A stretch of 64,000 nt of DNA, from the NCBI GenBank assembly GCA_035574315.1, contig DATLYW010000003.1, positions 1-64,000 of the forward strand, given 5' to 3'. The notes beneath the pieces were generated by a model. The model saw only the letters and a list, made by a program, of their open reading frames with translations. It was not told the DNA's origin and made no database searches. This DNA comes from Candidatus Zixiibacteriota bacterium. GTDB taxonomy: Bacteria > Desulfobacterota > Binatia > UBA9968. The translations under genes and the position numbers were made by a program. Shown here one piece after another: positions 1 to 8,394 of this stretch (within the stretch, counting starts at the first letter, position 1; the number at the start of each line of letters is the position of its first letter).

Positions 1-128
1 GCGACCTCATCGCGACCGGGAATCCCGACTCGCCGCAGTTTCAGCGGGCGCTCCAGCCCGGCGACCGCTTGAGAGCGGAGATCGAAGGGATCGGGGCGAT
101 GAACCTGGGGGTGGCGAAGGAGAGCTGA
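1..128 (+). CDS. Fumarylacetoacetate hydrolase family protein, C-terminal fragment (5' end outside window)
   Basis: The window opens inside a reading frame that starts its first full codon at base 3 and stops with TGA at 126-128, giving 41 residues. The fragment reads DLIATGNPDSP, then LQPGDRLRAEIEGIG and NLGVAKES. The order 'ATG-x-P', 'PGD-x-hydrophobic-x-x-E-I-x-G-I-G' close to the C-terminus is characteristic of the fumarylacetoacetate hydrolase / 2-hydroxyhepta-2,4-diene-1,7-dioate isomerase fold. Members hydrolyse, decarboxylate or isomerise beta-diketo acids in aromatic catabolism. The Mg-binding and catalytic N-terminal part lies outside the window, so the substrate cannot be inferred. 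Confidence 0.75.
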   Translation, partial: DLIATGNPDSPQFQRALQPGDRLRAEIEGIGAMNLGVAKES

Positions 129-235
129 GGCCGCGCCCCGGAGCCCTTCTTCCGGCCCGAAGCATGACCGTATGAATCCTGCTTTCAGCGCGCGCGCCGG
201 CGCTCATCCGGCCCGCCGCGCAAGGACGACCTGAC

Positions 236-1570
236 ATGGCCCGCATCGCCCCTTTCCGCGGCGTCTTCTACAACCCGAAAAAGATCCGCGATCTCTCCAA
301 GGTGATCGCGCCGCCCTACGACGTGATCTCGCCGGAGGAGCAGGAGCGACTCCACCGCAAATCGCCCTACAACTTCGTGTGGCTCGATTTGAGCCGGGGG
401 CCGGACGCCTACGCGGCGGCGGCGGGGCTGTTTCAGAGCTGGCAGAACGAAGGGATCCTGCAGCGCGATCCGGAACCGGCGGTCTATTTCCTGCGCCACG
501 CCTTCTCCCTCAAGGACGGCGAGCGCAGGGAGCGCCTGGGATTCTTCGCGCTCGCGCGGCTCCAGGATTTCGCCGACGGCGACATCCGGCCGCATGAAAA
601 GACGCTGGAGGCGCCGAAGCAGGACCGGCTGCGATTGATGATCGCCTGCAACGCTCAGCTGAGCCCCATCTTCGCCCTCTACGCGGAGCGCAAACAGGCG
701 ATCAACCAGATGCTGGCCGAGCGCGTCGAGGGCGTGGCGCCGCGGCTCGAGGTCAAGACCGACGCAGGCGAGGAGTGCCGCCTGTGGTCGGTCACCGACG
801 CCGACCTGATCCGCGAAATCCGAAGAGCGATGCAGGAACAGCCGCTGATCATCGCCGACGGCCATCACCGCTACGAGGCCGCGCTCGCCTACCGGGACCG
901 ATGTCGCGCCGAGCGTCCCGAAGCGAGCGGCCGGGAAGCGTTCAACTACGTGATGGCTTACTTCGCCAACGCCCACGACGAGAACGTGGTCATCCTGCCG
1001 ACGCACCGGCTGGTCCGCGGCTACGCTCCGCAGCCCTTTCTCCGGCTCGAGGAGACGCTGCAAAAATATTTCTACATCGAGCCCTATCCGAAGACTCCGG
1101 AGGGGCGGCGCTGGTTCCTCAAGGCGCTGGAAAGCGGCAGGAAGAAGCACCGCCTGGTCGGAGCGAGCTTCAAGCGGGACCCGCGTTATCTCATACTGCG
1201 GCTCAAGAACAAGCGCATCATGCAGCGCCTGGCGAAGGATCTGAGCGCGCCGCTGCGCGAGCTCGACGTCACGCTGCTCCACCGCCTGATCCTGGAAACC
1301 ATCCTCGGGCTTGACCCGCAGCGACAGGCGAGCGGCGAGACCATCCGCTACTCGCAGGACGCCGACGCGGTGCTCGACGCGCTGGAAAAGGAAGACTACC
1401 AGGCGGCCTTCATCCTCGCTCCGCCGAACGCCGAGGACGTTCTCACGGTCGCGCACAGCGGCGAGACGATGCCGCAGAAGTCGACCTACTTCTATCCCAA
1501 GCTTCCCTCGGGGCTGATCGTCAACAAGATCGATCCCGACGAGGCGATCGACGACGAGCCGGTCGGATAA
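236..1570 (+). CDS. DUF1015 family protein
   Basis: 444-residue cytoplasmic protein with the DUF1015 hallmarks: an N-terminal 'APPYDVIS' segment (residues about 25-32), 'RPHEKT' near residue 120, and the strongly conserved 'IADGHHRYEAAL' around residues 206-217. Length is normal for the family. It has no signal peptide or membrane segment. The family has no settled biochemical function; it is often found beside D-3-phosphoglycerate dehydrogenase or serine/phosphoserine genes, but no such neighbour is visible here. The ATG at 236 is preceded by AAGGACG, a usable Shine-Dalgarno sequence. The gene is followed by an intrinsic terminator before the complex I operon, so it is probably its own transcription unit. 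Confidence 0.9.
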   Translation: MARIAPFRGVFYNPKKIRDLSKVIAPPYDVISPEEQERLHRKSPYNFVWLDLSRGPDAYAAAAGLFQSWQNEGILQRDPEPAVYFLRHAFSLKDGERRERLGFFALARLQDFADGDIRPHEKTLEAPKQDRLRLMIACNAQLSPIFALYAERKQAINQMLAERVEGVAPRLEVKTDAGEECRLWSVTDADLIREIRRAMQEQPLIIADGHHRYEAALAYRDRCRAERPEASGREAFNYVMAYFANAHDENVVILPTHRLVRGYAPQPFLRLEETLQKYFYIEPYPKTPEGRRWFLKALESGRKKHRLVGASFKRDPRYLILRLKNKRIMQRLAKDLSAPLRELDVTLLHRLILETILGLDPQRQASGETIRYSQDADAVLDALEKEDYQAAFILAPPNAEDVLTVAHSGETMPQKSTYFYPKLPSGLIVNKIDPDEAIDDEPVG

Positions 1571-1590
1571 CTCTCCGCGAGGTGGTTTTC

Positions 1591-1619
1591 TTGACAACCA
1601 GCCGCTTTTCCCATAAGAA
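1591..1619 (+). promoter_or_regulatory. Candidate sigma70-type promoter upstream of the nuo operon
   Basis: A perfect -35 hexamer TTGACA (1591-1596) is followed after exactly 17 bases by TAAGAA (1614-1619), a weak -10 (3 of 6). Expected transcription start is near 1626. It precedes the hairpin at 1643-1676, so transcripts from here would have to pass that terminator to reach nuoA. Confidence 0.4.
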
Positions 1620-1642
1620 AAATTTCGTATTCCTGTCGTAAT

Positions 1643-1676
1643 CCATACCCCCGAAAAGGCGGTATGGGTTTTTTTT
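1643..1676 (+). terminator. Intrinsic terminator between the DUF1015 gene and nuoA
   Basis: CCATACC (1643-1649) pairs with GGTATGG (1661-1667) around an 11-base loop, followed by a run of eight T (1669-1676). Most simply it ends the DUF1015 transcript, but it also sits between the best promoter-like sequence and nuoA. Confidence 0.75.
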
Positions 1677-1694
1677 GAAGCGCGGCCGCCGCCG

Positions 1695-2048
1695 ATGGAT
1701 CACCCTTATTTCTCGCTCCTGGTCCTCTTTATCTTCGCCGGCATCGTCGTTTCGGCCCTGCTGCTGGTCGCCAAGGTCGGGCCGAAGAGCAGCAATCCGG
1801 CGAAAGCGGAGCCGTTCGAATCCGGCAACCCCGCCAGGGGAGACGCCCGCGTCCGGTTCTCGGTGCGCTTCTACCTGGTGGCGATGTTGTTCCTGATCTT
1901 CGATCTCGAGGTGGTCTTCCTCTATCCCTGGGCGATCGCTTTCCGCGACCTCGGTCTCTTCGGCCTGGTTCAGATGGGCATCTTCCTCCTCATTCTCACC
2001 ATCGGCTACATTTACGCTTGGAAAAAGGGCGCGTTGGAGTGGAACTGA
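1695..2048 (+). CDS. nuoA: NADH-quinone oxidoreductase subunit A
   Basis: 117-residue inner-membrane protein with three predicted transmembrane helices (about residues 5-26, 58-80 and 86-108) and the NuoA signature 'PFESGNPARGD' followed by 'RFSVRFYLVAMLFLIFDLE', whose acidic residues line the quinone-proximal loop. NuoA forms part of the junction between the membrane arm and the quinone site of complex I. It is the first gene of the operon. The next gene is nuoC, overlapping its end; nuoB, which nearly always follows nuoA, is missing. No strong Shine-Dalgarno is visible before the ATG. Confidence 0.97.
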   Translation: MDHPYFSLLVLFIFAGIVVSALLLVAKVGPKSSNPAKAEPFESGNPARGDARVRFSVRFYLVAMLFLIFDLEVVFLYPWAIAFRDLGLFGLVQMGIFLLILTIGYIYAWKKGALEWN

Positions 2049-2617
2049 CGCCGAATCTGGAGACCGTCCGGGCGCTGCTCGGAGCCAGGGTGCTCGAAAC
2101 CGGCGAGTTCCGCGGCCAGGAGAGCGTCGTCCTCGAGCGCGAGGGGCTCCGCGAGAGCTTCCGCCGGCTGAAGGAAGAGCTCCGCCCCGGCTTCGACTTC
2201 CTGGTGGACATCACCGCGGTCGATTACTGGCGCAAAAAGGAGCCGCGCTTCGAGCTGGTCTATCACCTCGCTTCCCTGACCGCGCGCCGGCGGCTGCGCG
2301 TCAAGGTGCCGGTGCCCGAGGCGGACCCTTCCGCGGACTCGCTCACGCCGCTGTGGGCCGCCGCCAACTGGCTCGAGCGCGAGGTGTGGGACCTCTTCGG
2401 CATCCGCTTCAACGGCCATCCCGATCTGCGACGCATTCTCCTCTACGAGGAGTTCCAGGGCCACCCGCTGCGCAAGGACTACCCGGTGAACCTGGTCCAG
2501 CCGAGAGTCCCGGAAAGAAAGGTCGAGGGCACGTTCGTCGACGAGCGCTCGCGCAACAAGCTGCTCCGGCTGGAGCAGAGCCTCGGCGGCAAAGTGGTGA
2601 TTCGCGATGACGGCTGA
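2039..2617 (+). CDS. nuoC: NADH-quinone oxidoreductase subunit C
   Basis: About 192 residues, peripheral-arm subunit of complex I without cofactors. Family motifs are visible: 'DITAVDYW', 'FELVYHLASL' and near the C-terminus 'EREVWDLFGIRFNGHPDLRR' then 'LRKDYPV', the classical 30-kDa subunit signature. The start is uncertain: GTG at 2039 (preceded by AAGGGC) overlaps nuoA by 10 bases; a TTG at 2018 would overlap by 31. GTG is preferred because the shorter overlap is more usual. It is a stand-alone nuoC, not a nuoCD or nuoBCD fusion. Its 3' end overlaps the start of nuoD by 11 bases, suggesting coupled translation. Confidence 0.93.
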   Translation: MELTPNLETVRALLGARVLETGEFRGQESVVLEREGLRESFRRLKEELRPGFDFLVDITAVDYWRKKEPRFELVYHLASLTARRRLRVKVPVPEADPSADSLTPLWAAANWLEREVWDLFGIRFNGHPDLRRILLYEEFQGHPLRKDYPVNLVQPRVPERKVEGTFVDERSRNKLLRLEQSLGGKVVIRDDG

Positions 2618-3797
2618 GGGCACCGATCTTCCCCTCGAAACCATGGAGCTGCAGATGGGCCCGTCCCATCCCGCGACCCATGGCACGATCAAGTTCAACC
2701 TCAGGCTCGAGGGCGAAAGAGTGCTCGACTGCGACGTCGAAGTCGGCTACCTGCACCGCGGCTTCGACAAGAGCTGCGAGAACGCCACCTGGACCCAGGT
2801 CATCCCCTACACCGACCGGCTGAACTACGCCTCGCCGCTGATCAACAACGTCGGCTACGCGCTCGCCGTCGAGAAGCTGATCGGCATCGAGGCGCCGCCG
2901 CGCTGCCAGTTCATCCGCGTGATCGCGAGCGAGCTGTCGCGCATCTACGATCACCTGACCTGCTGCGGCATGGCCGCCTCCGAGCTGGGAGCGATCACGG
3001 CCGGCTTCTACATGATCGAAGCGCGCGAGCTGATCATGCGCGCCATCGAGGTCTTGACCGGCGCGCGCCTCACGGTCACCTACGTCCGGATCGGGGGCGT
3101 CAAGCACGACCTGCCGGCGGGATTCCGGGAAAGGGTCGAGCGCGCGTTCGCGATCATCCGCAGGCTGCTCGACGACTGCGACCGGCTCCTCTCGCGCAAC
3201 CGCATCTTCATCGACCGCATGTCGGGTGTGGGCGTGATCTCCGCCGAGACCGCGCTCGCCTACGGCCTGACCGGCCCGATCCTGCGCTCGACCGGCGTGA
3301 GCTACGACGTGCGCAAGGCCCATCCCTATCTGGTCTACGACCAGCTCGAGTTCGACGTTCCGCTGGGGAGCCGCGGCGACAACTACGACCGCTTCGTCTG
3401 CCGTATCCAGGAGATCGAGCAGAGCATGAGGATCGTCGAGCAGGCCTTCCGCAATCTGCCGGTCGGACCGGTCTGGATCGACGATCCCCGGTTCGTCCTG
3501 CCGGAGAAGGAAAAAGTCTACAACAGCATCGAAGGGTTGATGCATCATTTCAAGATCATCATGGAAGGAATCCAGGTGCCGCCGGGCGAGATCTATTTTC
3601 CCGTCGAGGGCGGCAACGGCGAGCTGGGATTCTATCTCGTGAGCGACGGCGGCGGGCGCCCCTATCGGGTGCGGGTCCGCCCCCCCTGCTTCATCGCGAT
3701 GGGCGCCTTCCACGAGATGATCAAGGGTCACATGCTCGCCGACATCATCCCGACCTTCGGCATGGTCAACATGATCGGCGGCGAGTGCGACCGCTAG
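2607..3797 (+). CDS. nuoD: NADH-quinone oxidoreductase subunit D
   Basis: 396 residues, the 49-kDa subunit that builds the quinone-binding pocket of complex I. The N-terminal 'MGPSHPATHG' loop (about residues 17-26), which carries the quinone-interacting His, is intact, as are 'VGYLHRGFDK', 'YTDRLNYASPL' and the C-terminal 'PTFGMVNMIGGECDR'. Length is typical for the family. NuoD needs NuoB, holder of cluster N2, as its direct partner; no nuoB is encoded in this operon, so it must be supplied from elsewhere if the complex is standard. A 76-base gap separates it from nuoE. Confidence 0.97.
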   Translation: MTAEGTDLPLETMELQMGPSHPATHGTIKFNLRLEGERVLDCDVEVGYLHRGFDKSCENATWTQVIPYTDRLNYASPLINNVGYALAVEKLIGIEAPPRCQFIRVIASELSRIYDHLTCCGMAASELGAITAGFYMIEARELIMRAIEVLTGARLTVTYVRIGGVKHDLPAGFRERVERAFAIIRRLLDDCDRLLSRNRIFIDRMSGVGVISAETALAYGLTGPILRSTGVSYDVRKAHPYLVYDQLEFDVPLGSRGDNYDRFVCRIQEIEQSMRIVEQAFRNLPVGPVWIDDPRFVLPEKEKVYNSIEGLMHHFKIIMEGIQVPPGEIYFPVEGGNGELGFYLVSDGGGRPYRVRVRPPCFIAMGAFHEMIKGHMLADIIPTFGMVNMIGGECDR

Positions 3798-3873
3798 CGA
3801 GGACCGCGTGGAACAGGCTCCGTGTTCGTTCGTGCATCCGGCCTCGCCCGCGATTTGCGCCGGACGGTGAGAG

Positions 3874-4347
3874 ATGGCTCTGGAATTTTCCGCCGCAGCG
3901 CTGAAGGAGTTCGAGGCGACGCTGGCCCGCTATCCGAAAAAGGAAGCGGCGATGCTTCCGGTCCTGCGCCTGGCCCAGAGGGAGTTCGGCTGCCTGACCC
4001 CGGAAGCGATCGAGTACGTGGCGCGCCTCATGGGCCAGCCCCCGGCGCGGGTCCACGGCACCGTGAGCTTCTACACGATGCTCAACACGCGGCCGATCGG
4101 CCGCCACCACATCCAGGTGTGCCGGACGCTGCCCTGTGCCCTGCGCGGCGCGGCCCGCATCACCCGCTTCCTGAAAAAGGAGCTGGGCATCGAGGTCGGC
4201 CAGACGACCCCGGACGGGCGGTTCACGCTTTCCGAGGTGGAGTGCCTCGCGTCGTGCGGCACCGCGCCGATGATGCAGATCGACGACGACTATCACGAGA
4301 ACCTCACCGAAGAGAGAGTGGCGGAAATCCTGCGCCGGCTGAAATAG
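3874..4347 (+). CDS. nuoE: NADH-quinone oxidoreductase subunit E
   Basis: 157 residues, the thioredoxin-fold [2Fe-2S] subunit of the NADH dehydrogenase module. Cluster N1a ligands are visible as 'CRTLPC' (Cys-x4-Cys, about residues 86-91) and 'CLASC' (Cys-x3-Cys, about residues 125-129). The N-terminal helical region 'AMLPVLRLAQREFGCL' and 'HGTVSFYTM' are also typical. A longer overlapping frame from 3822 belongs to the nuoF frame and is not used. Start ATG at 3874 follows GGTGAGAG. Confidence 0.96.
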   Translation: MALEFSAAALKEFEATLARYPKKEAAMLPVLRLAQREFGCLTPEAIEYVARLMGQPPARVHGTVSFYTMLNTRPIGRHHIQVCRTLPCALRGAARITRFLKKELGIEVGQTTPDGRFTLSEVECLASCGTAPMMQIDDDYHENLTEERVAEILRRLK

Positions 4348-4364
4348 CGGGGGCTCGAGCCCGG

Positions 4365-5639
4365 ATGGAAAAGATCCTGCTACGCAACATCGACGTTCCC
4401 GATTCGCGGTCGCTGGCGGTCTACCGCTCGCGCGGCGGCTACGGCGCGTGGGAGCAGGTTCTTCGGGACATGACGCCCGCGCGGGTCATCGACGAGGTCA
4501 AAGCCTCGGGGCTGCGGGGCCGCGGCGGCGCGGGGTTCCCCACCGGCATGAAGTGGAGCTTCGTGCCCAAGGACAGCCCCAAGCCGAAGTACCTCGTCTG
4601 CAACGCCGACGAGAGCGAGCCCGGAACTTTCAAGGACCGCCTGCTGATCGAGCGCGATCCGCACGCGATCATCGAGGGGACGCTGATCGCCGCCTACGCC
4701 ATCCAGTCGCACACCGCGTTCGTCTACATCCGCGGCGAGATGGCGCGCGGCGCCGAGATCCTCGAGCGCGCCGTCGGGGAGGCGGCGGCGGCCGGCTACA
4801 TCGGCAGGAACGTCCTGGGGTCGGGCTACGACATCGACGTCATCGTCCACCGGGGCGCTGGCGCTTACATCTGCGGCGAGGAGACCGCGCTGCTCTCCTC
4901 GCTCGAAGGCGGCCGGGGCTGGCCCAAGGTGAAGCCGCCGTTCCCCGCCACCCACGGCTTGTTCGGCTGCCCGACGGTGGTGAACAACGTCGAGACGCTC
5001 GCCGCGGTGCCCTGGATCATCGCCAACGGCGCGGCGAAGTACGCCGCTCTCGGAACCGAAAAGAGCAAGGGGACCAAGCTCTTCAGCGTGAGCGGCCACA
5101 TCTCGCGGCCGGGGGTCTACGAGCTCGAGATGGGCTACCCGTTCAAGAAGTTCCTCGAGGAGGACTGCGGCGGGGTTCCGGGCGGGCGCAGGCTCAAGGG
5201 CGTGATCCCGGGAGGCGCGTCGATGCCGGTGCTGCTCCCCGAAGAGATCGAGAAGGTCAACCTCGACTACGAGTCGGTCCAGGCGGCGGGCAGCCTGCTG
5301 GGCTCGGGCGGAGTGATCGTGATGGACGACACCACCTGCATGGTGCGGGCGGCGTGGAACATCGCCCGTTTCTTTGCGCACGAATCGTGTGGGCAGTGTA
5401 CTCCCTGCAGGGAGGGCTGCCACTGGATGGAAAAGATCTTCCACCGCGTCGAGCGCGGCGAGGGGCGCAGCGGCGACCTCGACCTGATCCTGAGCGTTAG
5501 CGCCAACATCATGGGCAACACCATCTGCCCGTTCGGCGACGCGGCGGCGATGCCCGCAGCCGCGTTCATCCGGAAGTACCGCGCCGAGTTCGAGGAGCAT
5601 ATCGCGCAGAAAAGATGCACCGTGGGCGGGGACTGGTGA
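4365..5639 (+). CDS. nuoF: NADH-quinone oxidoreductase subunit F
   Basis: 424 residues, the 51-kDa flavoprotein that oxidises NADH. Visible motifs are the NADH/FMN site 'GRGGAGFPTGMKW' (about residues 53-65) and 'CNADESEPGTFKDR' (about residues 79-92), and the N3 [4Fe-4S] ligands 'CGQCTPCREGC' (about residues 344-354) with the fourth Cys in 'NTICPFGD'. The open frame extends upstream to 3822, but that part is the shadow of nuoE; ATG 4365, 17 bases after the nuoE stop, gives the normal N-terminus. nuoE, nuoF and nuoG together make a full NADH-input module. Confidence 0.97.
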   Translation: MEKILLRNIDVPDSRSLAVYRSRGGYGAWEQVLRDMTPARVIDEVKASGLRGRGGAGFPTGMKWSFVPKDSPKPKYLVCNADESEPGTFKDRLLIERDPHAIIEGTLIAAYAIQSHTAFVYIRGEMARGAEILERAVGEAAAAGYIGRNVLGSGYDIDVIVHRGAGAYICGEETALLSSLEGGRGWPKVKPPFPATHGLFGCPTVVNNVETLAAVPWIIANGAAKYAALGTEKSKGTKLFSVSGHISRPGVYELEMGYPFKKFLEEDCGGVPGGRRLKGVIPGGASMPVLLPEEIEKVNLDYESVQAAGSLLGSGGVIVMDDTTCMVRAAWNIARFFAHESCGQCTPCREGCHWMEKIFHRVERGEGRSGDLDLILSVSANIMGNTICPFGDAAAMPAAAFIRKYRAEFEEHIAQKRCTVGGDW

Positions 5640-5667
5640 ATCCGGTCTCGTCCCGGGCCGAACGACC

Positions 5668-7254
5668 ATGGATCCGGTAAAGATCACCATCGACGGCAGG
5701 GAAGTGACGACCGCCAAGGGCAAGACCGTCATCCAGGCGGCGGCCGATGCGGGCATCCTCATCCCGCACTACTGCTACCATCCGAAGCTCCCGATCGCCG
5801 GTAACTGCCGGATGTGCCTGGTGGAGATCGAGAAGATGCCCAAGCTCCAGATCGCCTGCAACACGCAGGTGGCCGAGGGCATGGCGGTGCTCACAGGCAG
5901 CCCGAAGGTGCTCGCGGCGCGCAAGGCGGTGATGGAGTTCCTGCTGATCAACCATCCCCTGGACTGCCCGATCTGCGACCAGGCCGGCGAGTGCTGGCTG
6001 CAGGATTACTACATGAAGCACGATCTGCAGCCGAGCCGCTTCGCCGAGAGGAAGGAGCACGAGCGCAAGCGGGAGATCTTCGGGCCGAACGTGGTCTTCG
6101 ACGGCGAGCGCTGCATCAAGTGCACGCGCTGCGTCCGCTTTCTCCAGGAGGTGACGGGCACAGGGGAACTCACGGTCGTCAACCGGGGCGACCGGTCCAC
6201 GATCGCGCTGTTCCCCGGAACGGTGCTCGACAACCCGTTCTCCGCGAACGTCAACGATCTCTGCCCTGTAGGGGCGCTCACCGACCGGGACTTCCGCTTC
6301 AAGGTCCGGGTCTGGTACCTGCAGAAGACCCCCTCGATCTGCCCCGGGTGCAGCACGGGCTGCAACGTGAGCGTGGAGAGCTACCAGAACCGCATCGCCC
6401 GCTTCAAGCCGCGCGTCAACGAGGAAGTGAACAGCTACTGGCTGTGCGACGAAGGGCGGTACTGCTTCCACGAGCTGACCGAGGGCGAGCGGCTGACCGG
6501 GCCGCTGGTCCGCCAGGAGGGCGGACTCGCTCCGGCCACATGGGAGGAGGCGCTGCAGGTGGTTCTGCGCGGCCTGCGCGCCGTGCCGGCGCTGGCCGGC
6601 ATTCTCTCCGGCCGAAACACCAACGAAGAGGCGTTCCTGTTCGCTCGGCTCATGCGGCGGATCGCCCCCGGCGCTTCGCTCGCCGTCGCCTACCGCGAGC
6701 GCACGCTGGACGCGGTCCAGAAGATCCTCATGAGCCCGGATCGCTCGCCGAACTTCCGCGGCGCCCGCGACATGGGGGTCGACTCGGACGGAGCTTTCGA
6801 CGGGCTGCTGCGGCGGCTTTGCGACGGCGCCTTCGGCGCCGCCTACGTGGTCGGCGAAGAGCCGGAGCGCTACGGCGACGCGGGAGCGATCCGCGCGGCG
6901 CTCGAGCGGCTTTCCTTCCTCGTGGTCCAGGACACCCGCATGACCGAGACCGCCCGGCTCGCCCACGTGGTGCTTCCCGCCACCCATTTCGGCGAGAAAG
7001 AGGGCACCTACACCAACCGTCGCGGCCGCGTCCAGAAGCTCAACCCCGCCGTCGTGCCGCCGCCCGGCGCCCTGCCCGACAGCGAGATCTTCCGCCGGCT
7101 GCTGGAGCGGGCGGGCGAGAAAGCCTCCTTCCGCGCGCCGGCCGAGATCTTCGCGGCGATCGCCGCCGAGGTTCCGGCCTATCGGGGGCTCACCTACGAG
7201 AAGATCGGCGAGCGCGGAATCCCCCTCTCCGAAACGGAGGCTCGAGGGGCATGA
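5668..7254 (+). CDS. nuoG: NADH-quinone oxidoreductase subunit G (short form)
   Basis: 528 residues. The N-terminal [2Fe-2S] domain carries 'CYHPKLPIAGNCRMC'; next come 'CPICDQAGEC' (His/Cys-ligated N5 region) and 'CIKCTRC' (N4). Then 'CPGCSTGC' followed 27 residues later by 'WLCDEG' gives a Cys-x2-Cys-x3-Cys-x27-Cys site, matching the optional N7 cluster of E. coli and Thermus NuoG. The molybdopterin-oxidoreductase-like domain is much reduced: about 300 residues rather than the 450 or more of typical bacterial NuoG, and ends soon after 'VVLPATHFGEKEGTYTNRRG'. The TGA overlaps the nuoH start (ATGATG at 7251). Confidence 0.95.
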   Translation: MDPVKITIDGREVTTAKGKTVIQAAADAGILIPHYCYHPKLPIAGNCRMCLVEIEKMPKLQIACNTQVAEGMAVLTGSPKVLAARKAVMEFLLINHPLDCPICDQAGECWLQDYYMKHDLQPSRFAERKEHERKREIFGPNVVFDGERCIKCTRCVRFLQEVTGTGELTVVNRGDRSTIALFPGTVLDNPFSANVNDLCPVGALTDRDFRFKVRVWYLQKTPSICPGCSTGCNVSVESYQNRIARFKPRVNEEVNSYWLCDEGRYCFHELTEGERLTGPLVRQEGGLAPATWEEALQVVLRGLRAVPALAGILSGRNTNEEAFLFARLMRRIAPGASLAVAYRERTLDAVQKILMSPDRSPNFRGARDMGVDSDGAFDGLLRRLCDGAFGAAYVVGEEPERYGDAGAIRAALERLSFLVVQDTRMTETARLAHVVLPATHFGEKEGTYTNRRGRVQKLNPAVVPPPGALPDSEIFRRLLERAGEKASFRAPAEIFAAIAAEVPAYRGLTYEKIGERGIPLSETEARGA

Positions 7255-8390
7255 TGGTCGACATCGCCATCGTCGCGGCCAAGGCCTTCGTGGTGCTCTT
7301 CATGGTGCTCAACATGGCCGGGGTGCTCGGCTGGATCGAGCGCAAGGGAAGCGCGCTCATCCAGGACCGGATCGGCGCCAACCGCGCCTCGGTGCTGGGC
7401 TTCGCCGGGATGGGGCTGGTCAACACCCTGCTCGCCGATCCGATCAAGTTCCTGACGAAAGAGGACTTCGTGCCGCCGCGCGGCGACCGCATCCTGCACA
7501 CGCTGGCCCCGTGCATGGCGCTTTTCCCCGCTCTGGTCACCTTCGCGGTCATCCCCTTCGGCGACGTGCTCGTGATCGGCGACCGGGTGATCAACCTTCA
7601 GGTCGCCGCCCTCGACGTCGGCATCCTGTACGCCTTCGCGATGGGCTCGCTCGGCGTCTACGGTATCGTGATCGGCGCCTGGGCCTCGAACAACAAGTTC
7701 TCGCTGCTCGGCGGCGTGCGCGGCTCCGCGCAGATGATCTCCTACGAAGTCGCCATGGGGCTGTCGGTGATCGGCATCCTGATGGTGTACGGGACCTTCG
7801 ACCTGCAGGAGATCGCGCGCGGCCAGGGCGCGCTCCTGCGCGATCATCTTCCGGCGTCGTGGGAATGGCTTACGGCCGCATTCGGCTGGCTCCCGGCCTG
7901 GGGCGTCTTTCTTCAGCCGCTCGCCTTTCTGCTGTTCTTCACGGCCGCCGTCGCCGAGACCAAGCGCGTGCCCTTCGACCTGCCTGAAGGCGAGTCCGAG
8001 ATCATCGCCGGCTATCACACCGAGTACTCCGGCGCCAAGTTCCTCATGTTCTTCGCCGGGGAGTTCGCCGAGATCGTGACCGCCTCCGGGCTGGTCGTGA
8101 CGCTGTTCTTCGGCGGCTGGCAGGTCCCGTACCTCGCGCGCGACGGCTTTCATTTTCCCTGGGGCGCGGCGGTGGCGCTGCCCCAGGCGGCGGTCGCGAC
8201 GCTCCAGGTCGGCGCCTTCATCCTCAAGGTGATCTTCTTCTGCTGGCTGCAGATCCTGTTGCGCTGGACCCTGCCTCGGTTTCGCTACGATCAGGTCATG
8301 CGCCTCGGCTGGAAGATGCTCCTGCCGCTGGCCCTGGTCAACGTGACCGCAACGGCGTTCGCAGTCCTCTATTTCCAACGTTCCGGTTAG
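7251..8390 (+). CDS. nuoH: NADH-quinone oxidoreductase subunit H
   Basis: 379 residues with about eight membrane helices; the heel subunit forming part of the quinone channel. Typical motifs are 'WIERKGSALIQDRIGANR' (residues about 25-42), 'LADPIKFLTKEDFVP', 'SYEVAMGLS' and the conserved acidic loop 'AETKRVPFDLPEGESEIIAGY' region ending in 'HTEYSG'. The ATG at 7251 overlaps the nuoG stop. The following gene is nuoJ at 8395, five bases after the stop; nuoI, normally between H and J, is missing. Confidence 0.97.
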   Translation: MMVDIAIVAAKAFVVLFMVLNMAGVLGWIERKGSALIQDRIGANRASVLGFAGMGLVNTLLADPIKFLTKEDFVPPRGDRILHTLAPCMALFPALVTFAVIPFGDVLVIGDRVINLQVAALDVGILYAFAMGSLGVYGIVIGAWASNNKFSLLGGVRGSAQMISYEVAMGLSVIGILMVYGTFDLQEIARGQGALLRDHLPASWEWLTAAFGWLPAWGVFLQPLAFLLFFTAAVAETKRVPFDLPEGESEIIAGYHTEYSGAKFLMFFAGEFAEIVTASGLVVTLFFGGWQVPYLARDGFHFPWGAAVALPQAAVATLQVGAFILKVIFFCWLQILLRWTLPRFRYDQVMRLGWKMLLPLALVNVTATAFAVLYFQRSG

Positions 8391-8394
8391 CGGT

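Noticed and set aside
185..1597. Long minus-strand frame of 470 residues opposite the DUF1015 gene
   Set aside because: Low-complexity, Arg/Asp/Leu/Val-biased shadow of a GC-rich gene; no recognisable domain, and the plus-strand product is a clear family member.
2409..3731. 440-residue minus-strand frame opposite nuoD
   Set aside because: Antisense shadow; composition typical of reverse-complemented GC-rich codons.
3822..5639. 605-residue apparent NuoE-NuoF fusion frame
   Set aside because: The upstream 181 residues are the out-of-frame shadow of nuoE; nuoE itself is in another frame and complete.
5814..8390. 858-residue frame ending as NuoH
   Set aside because: The first two thirds are the shifted frame of nuoG; NuoH starts at 7251.
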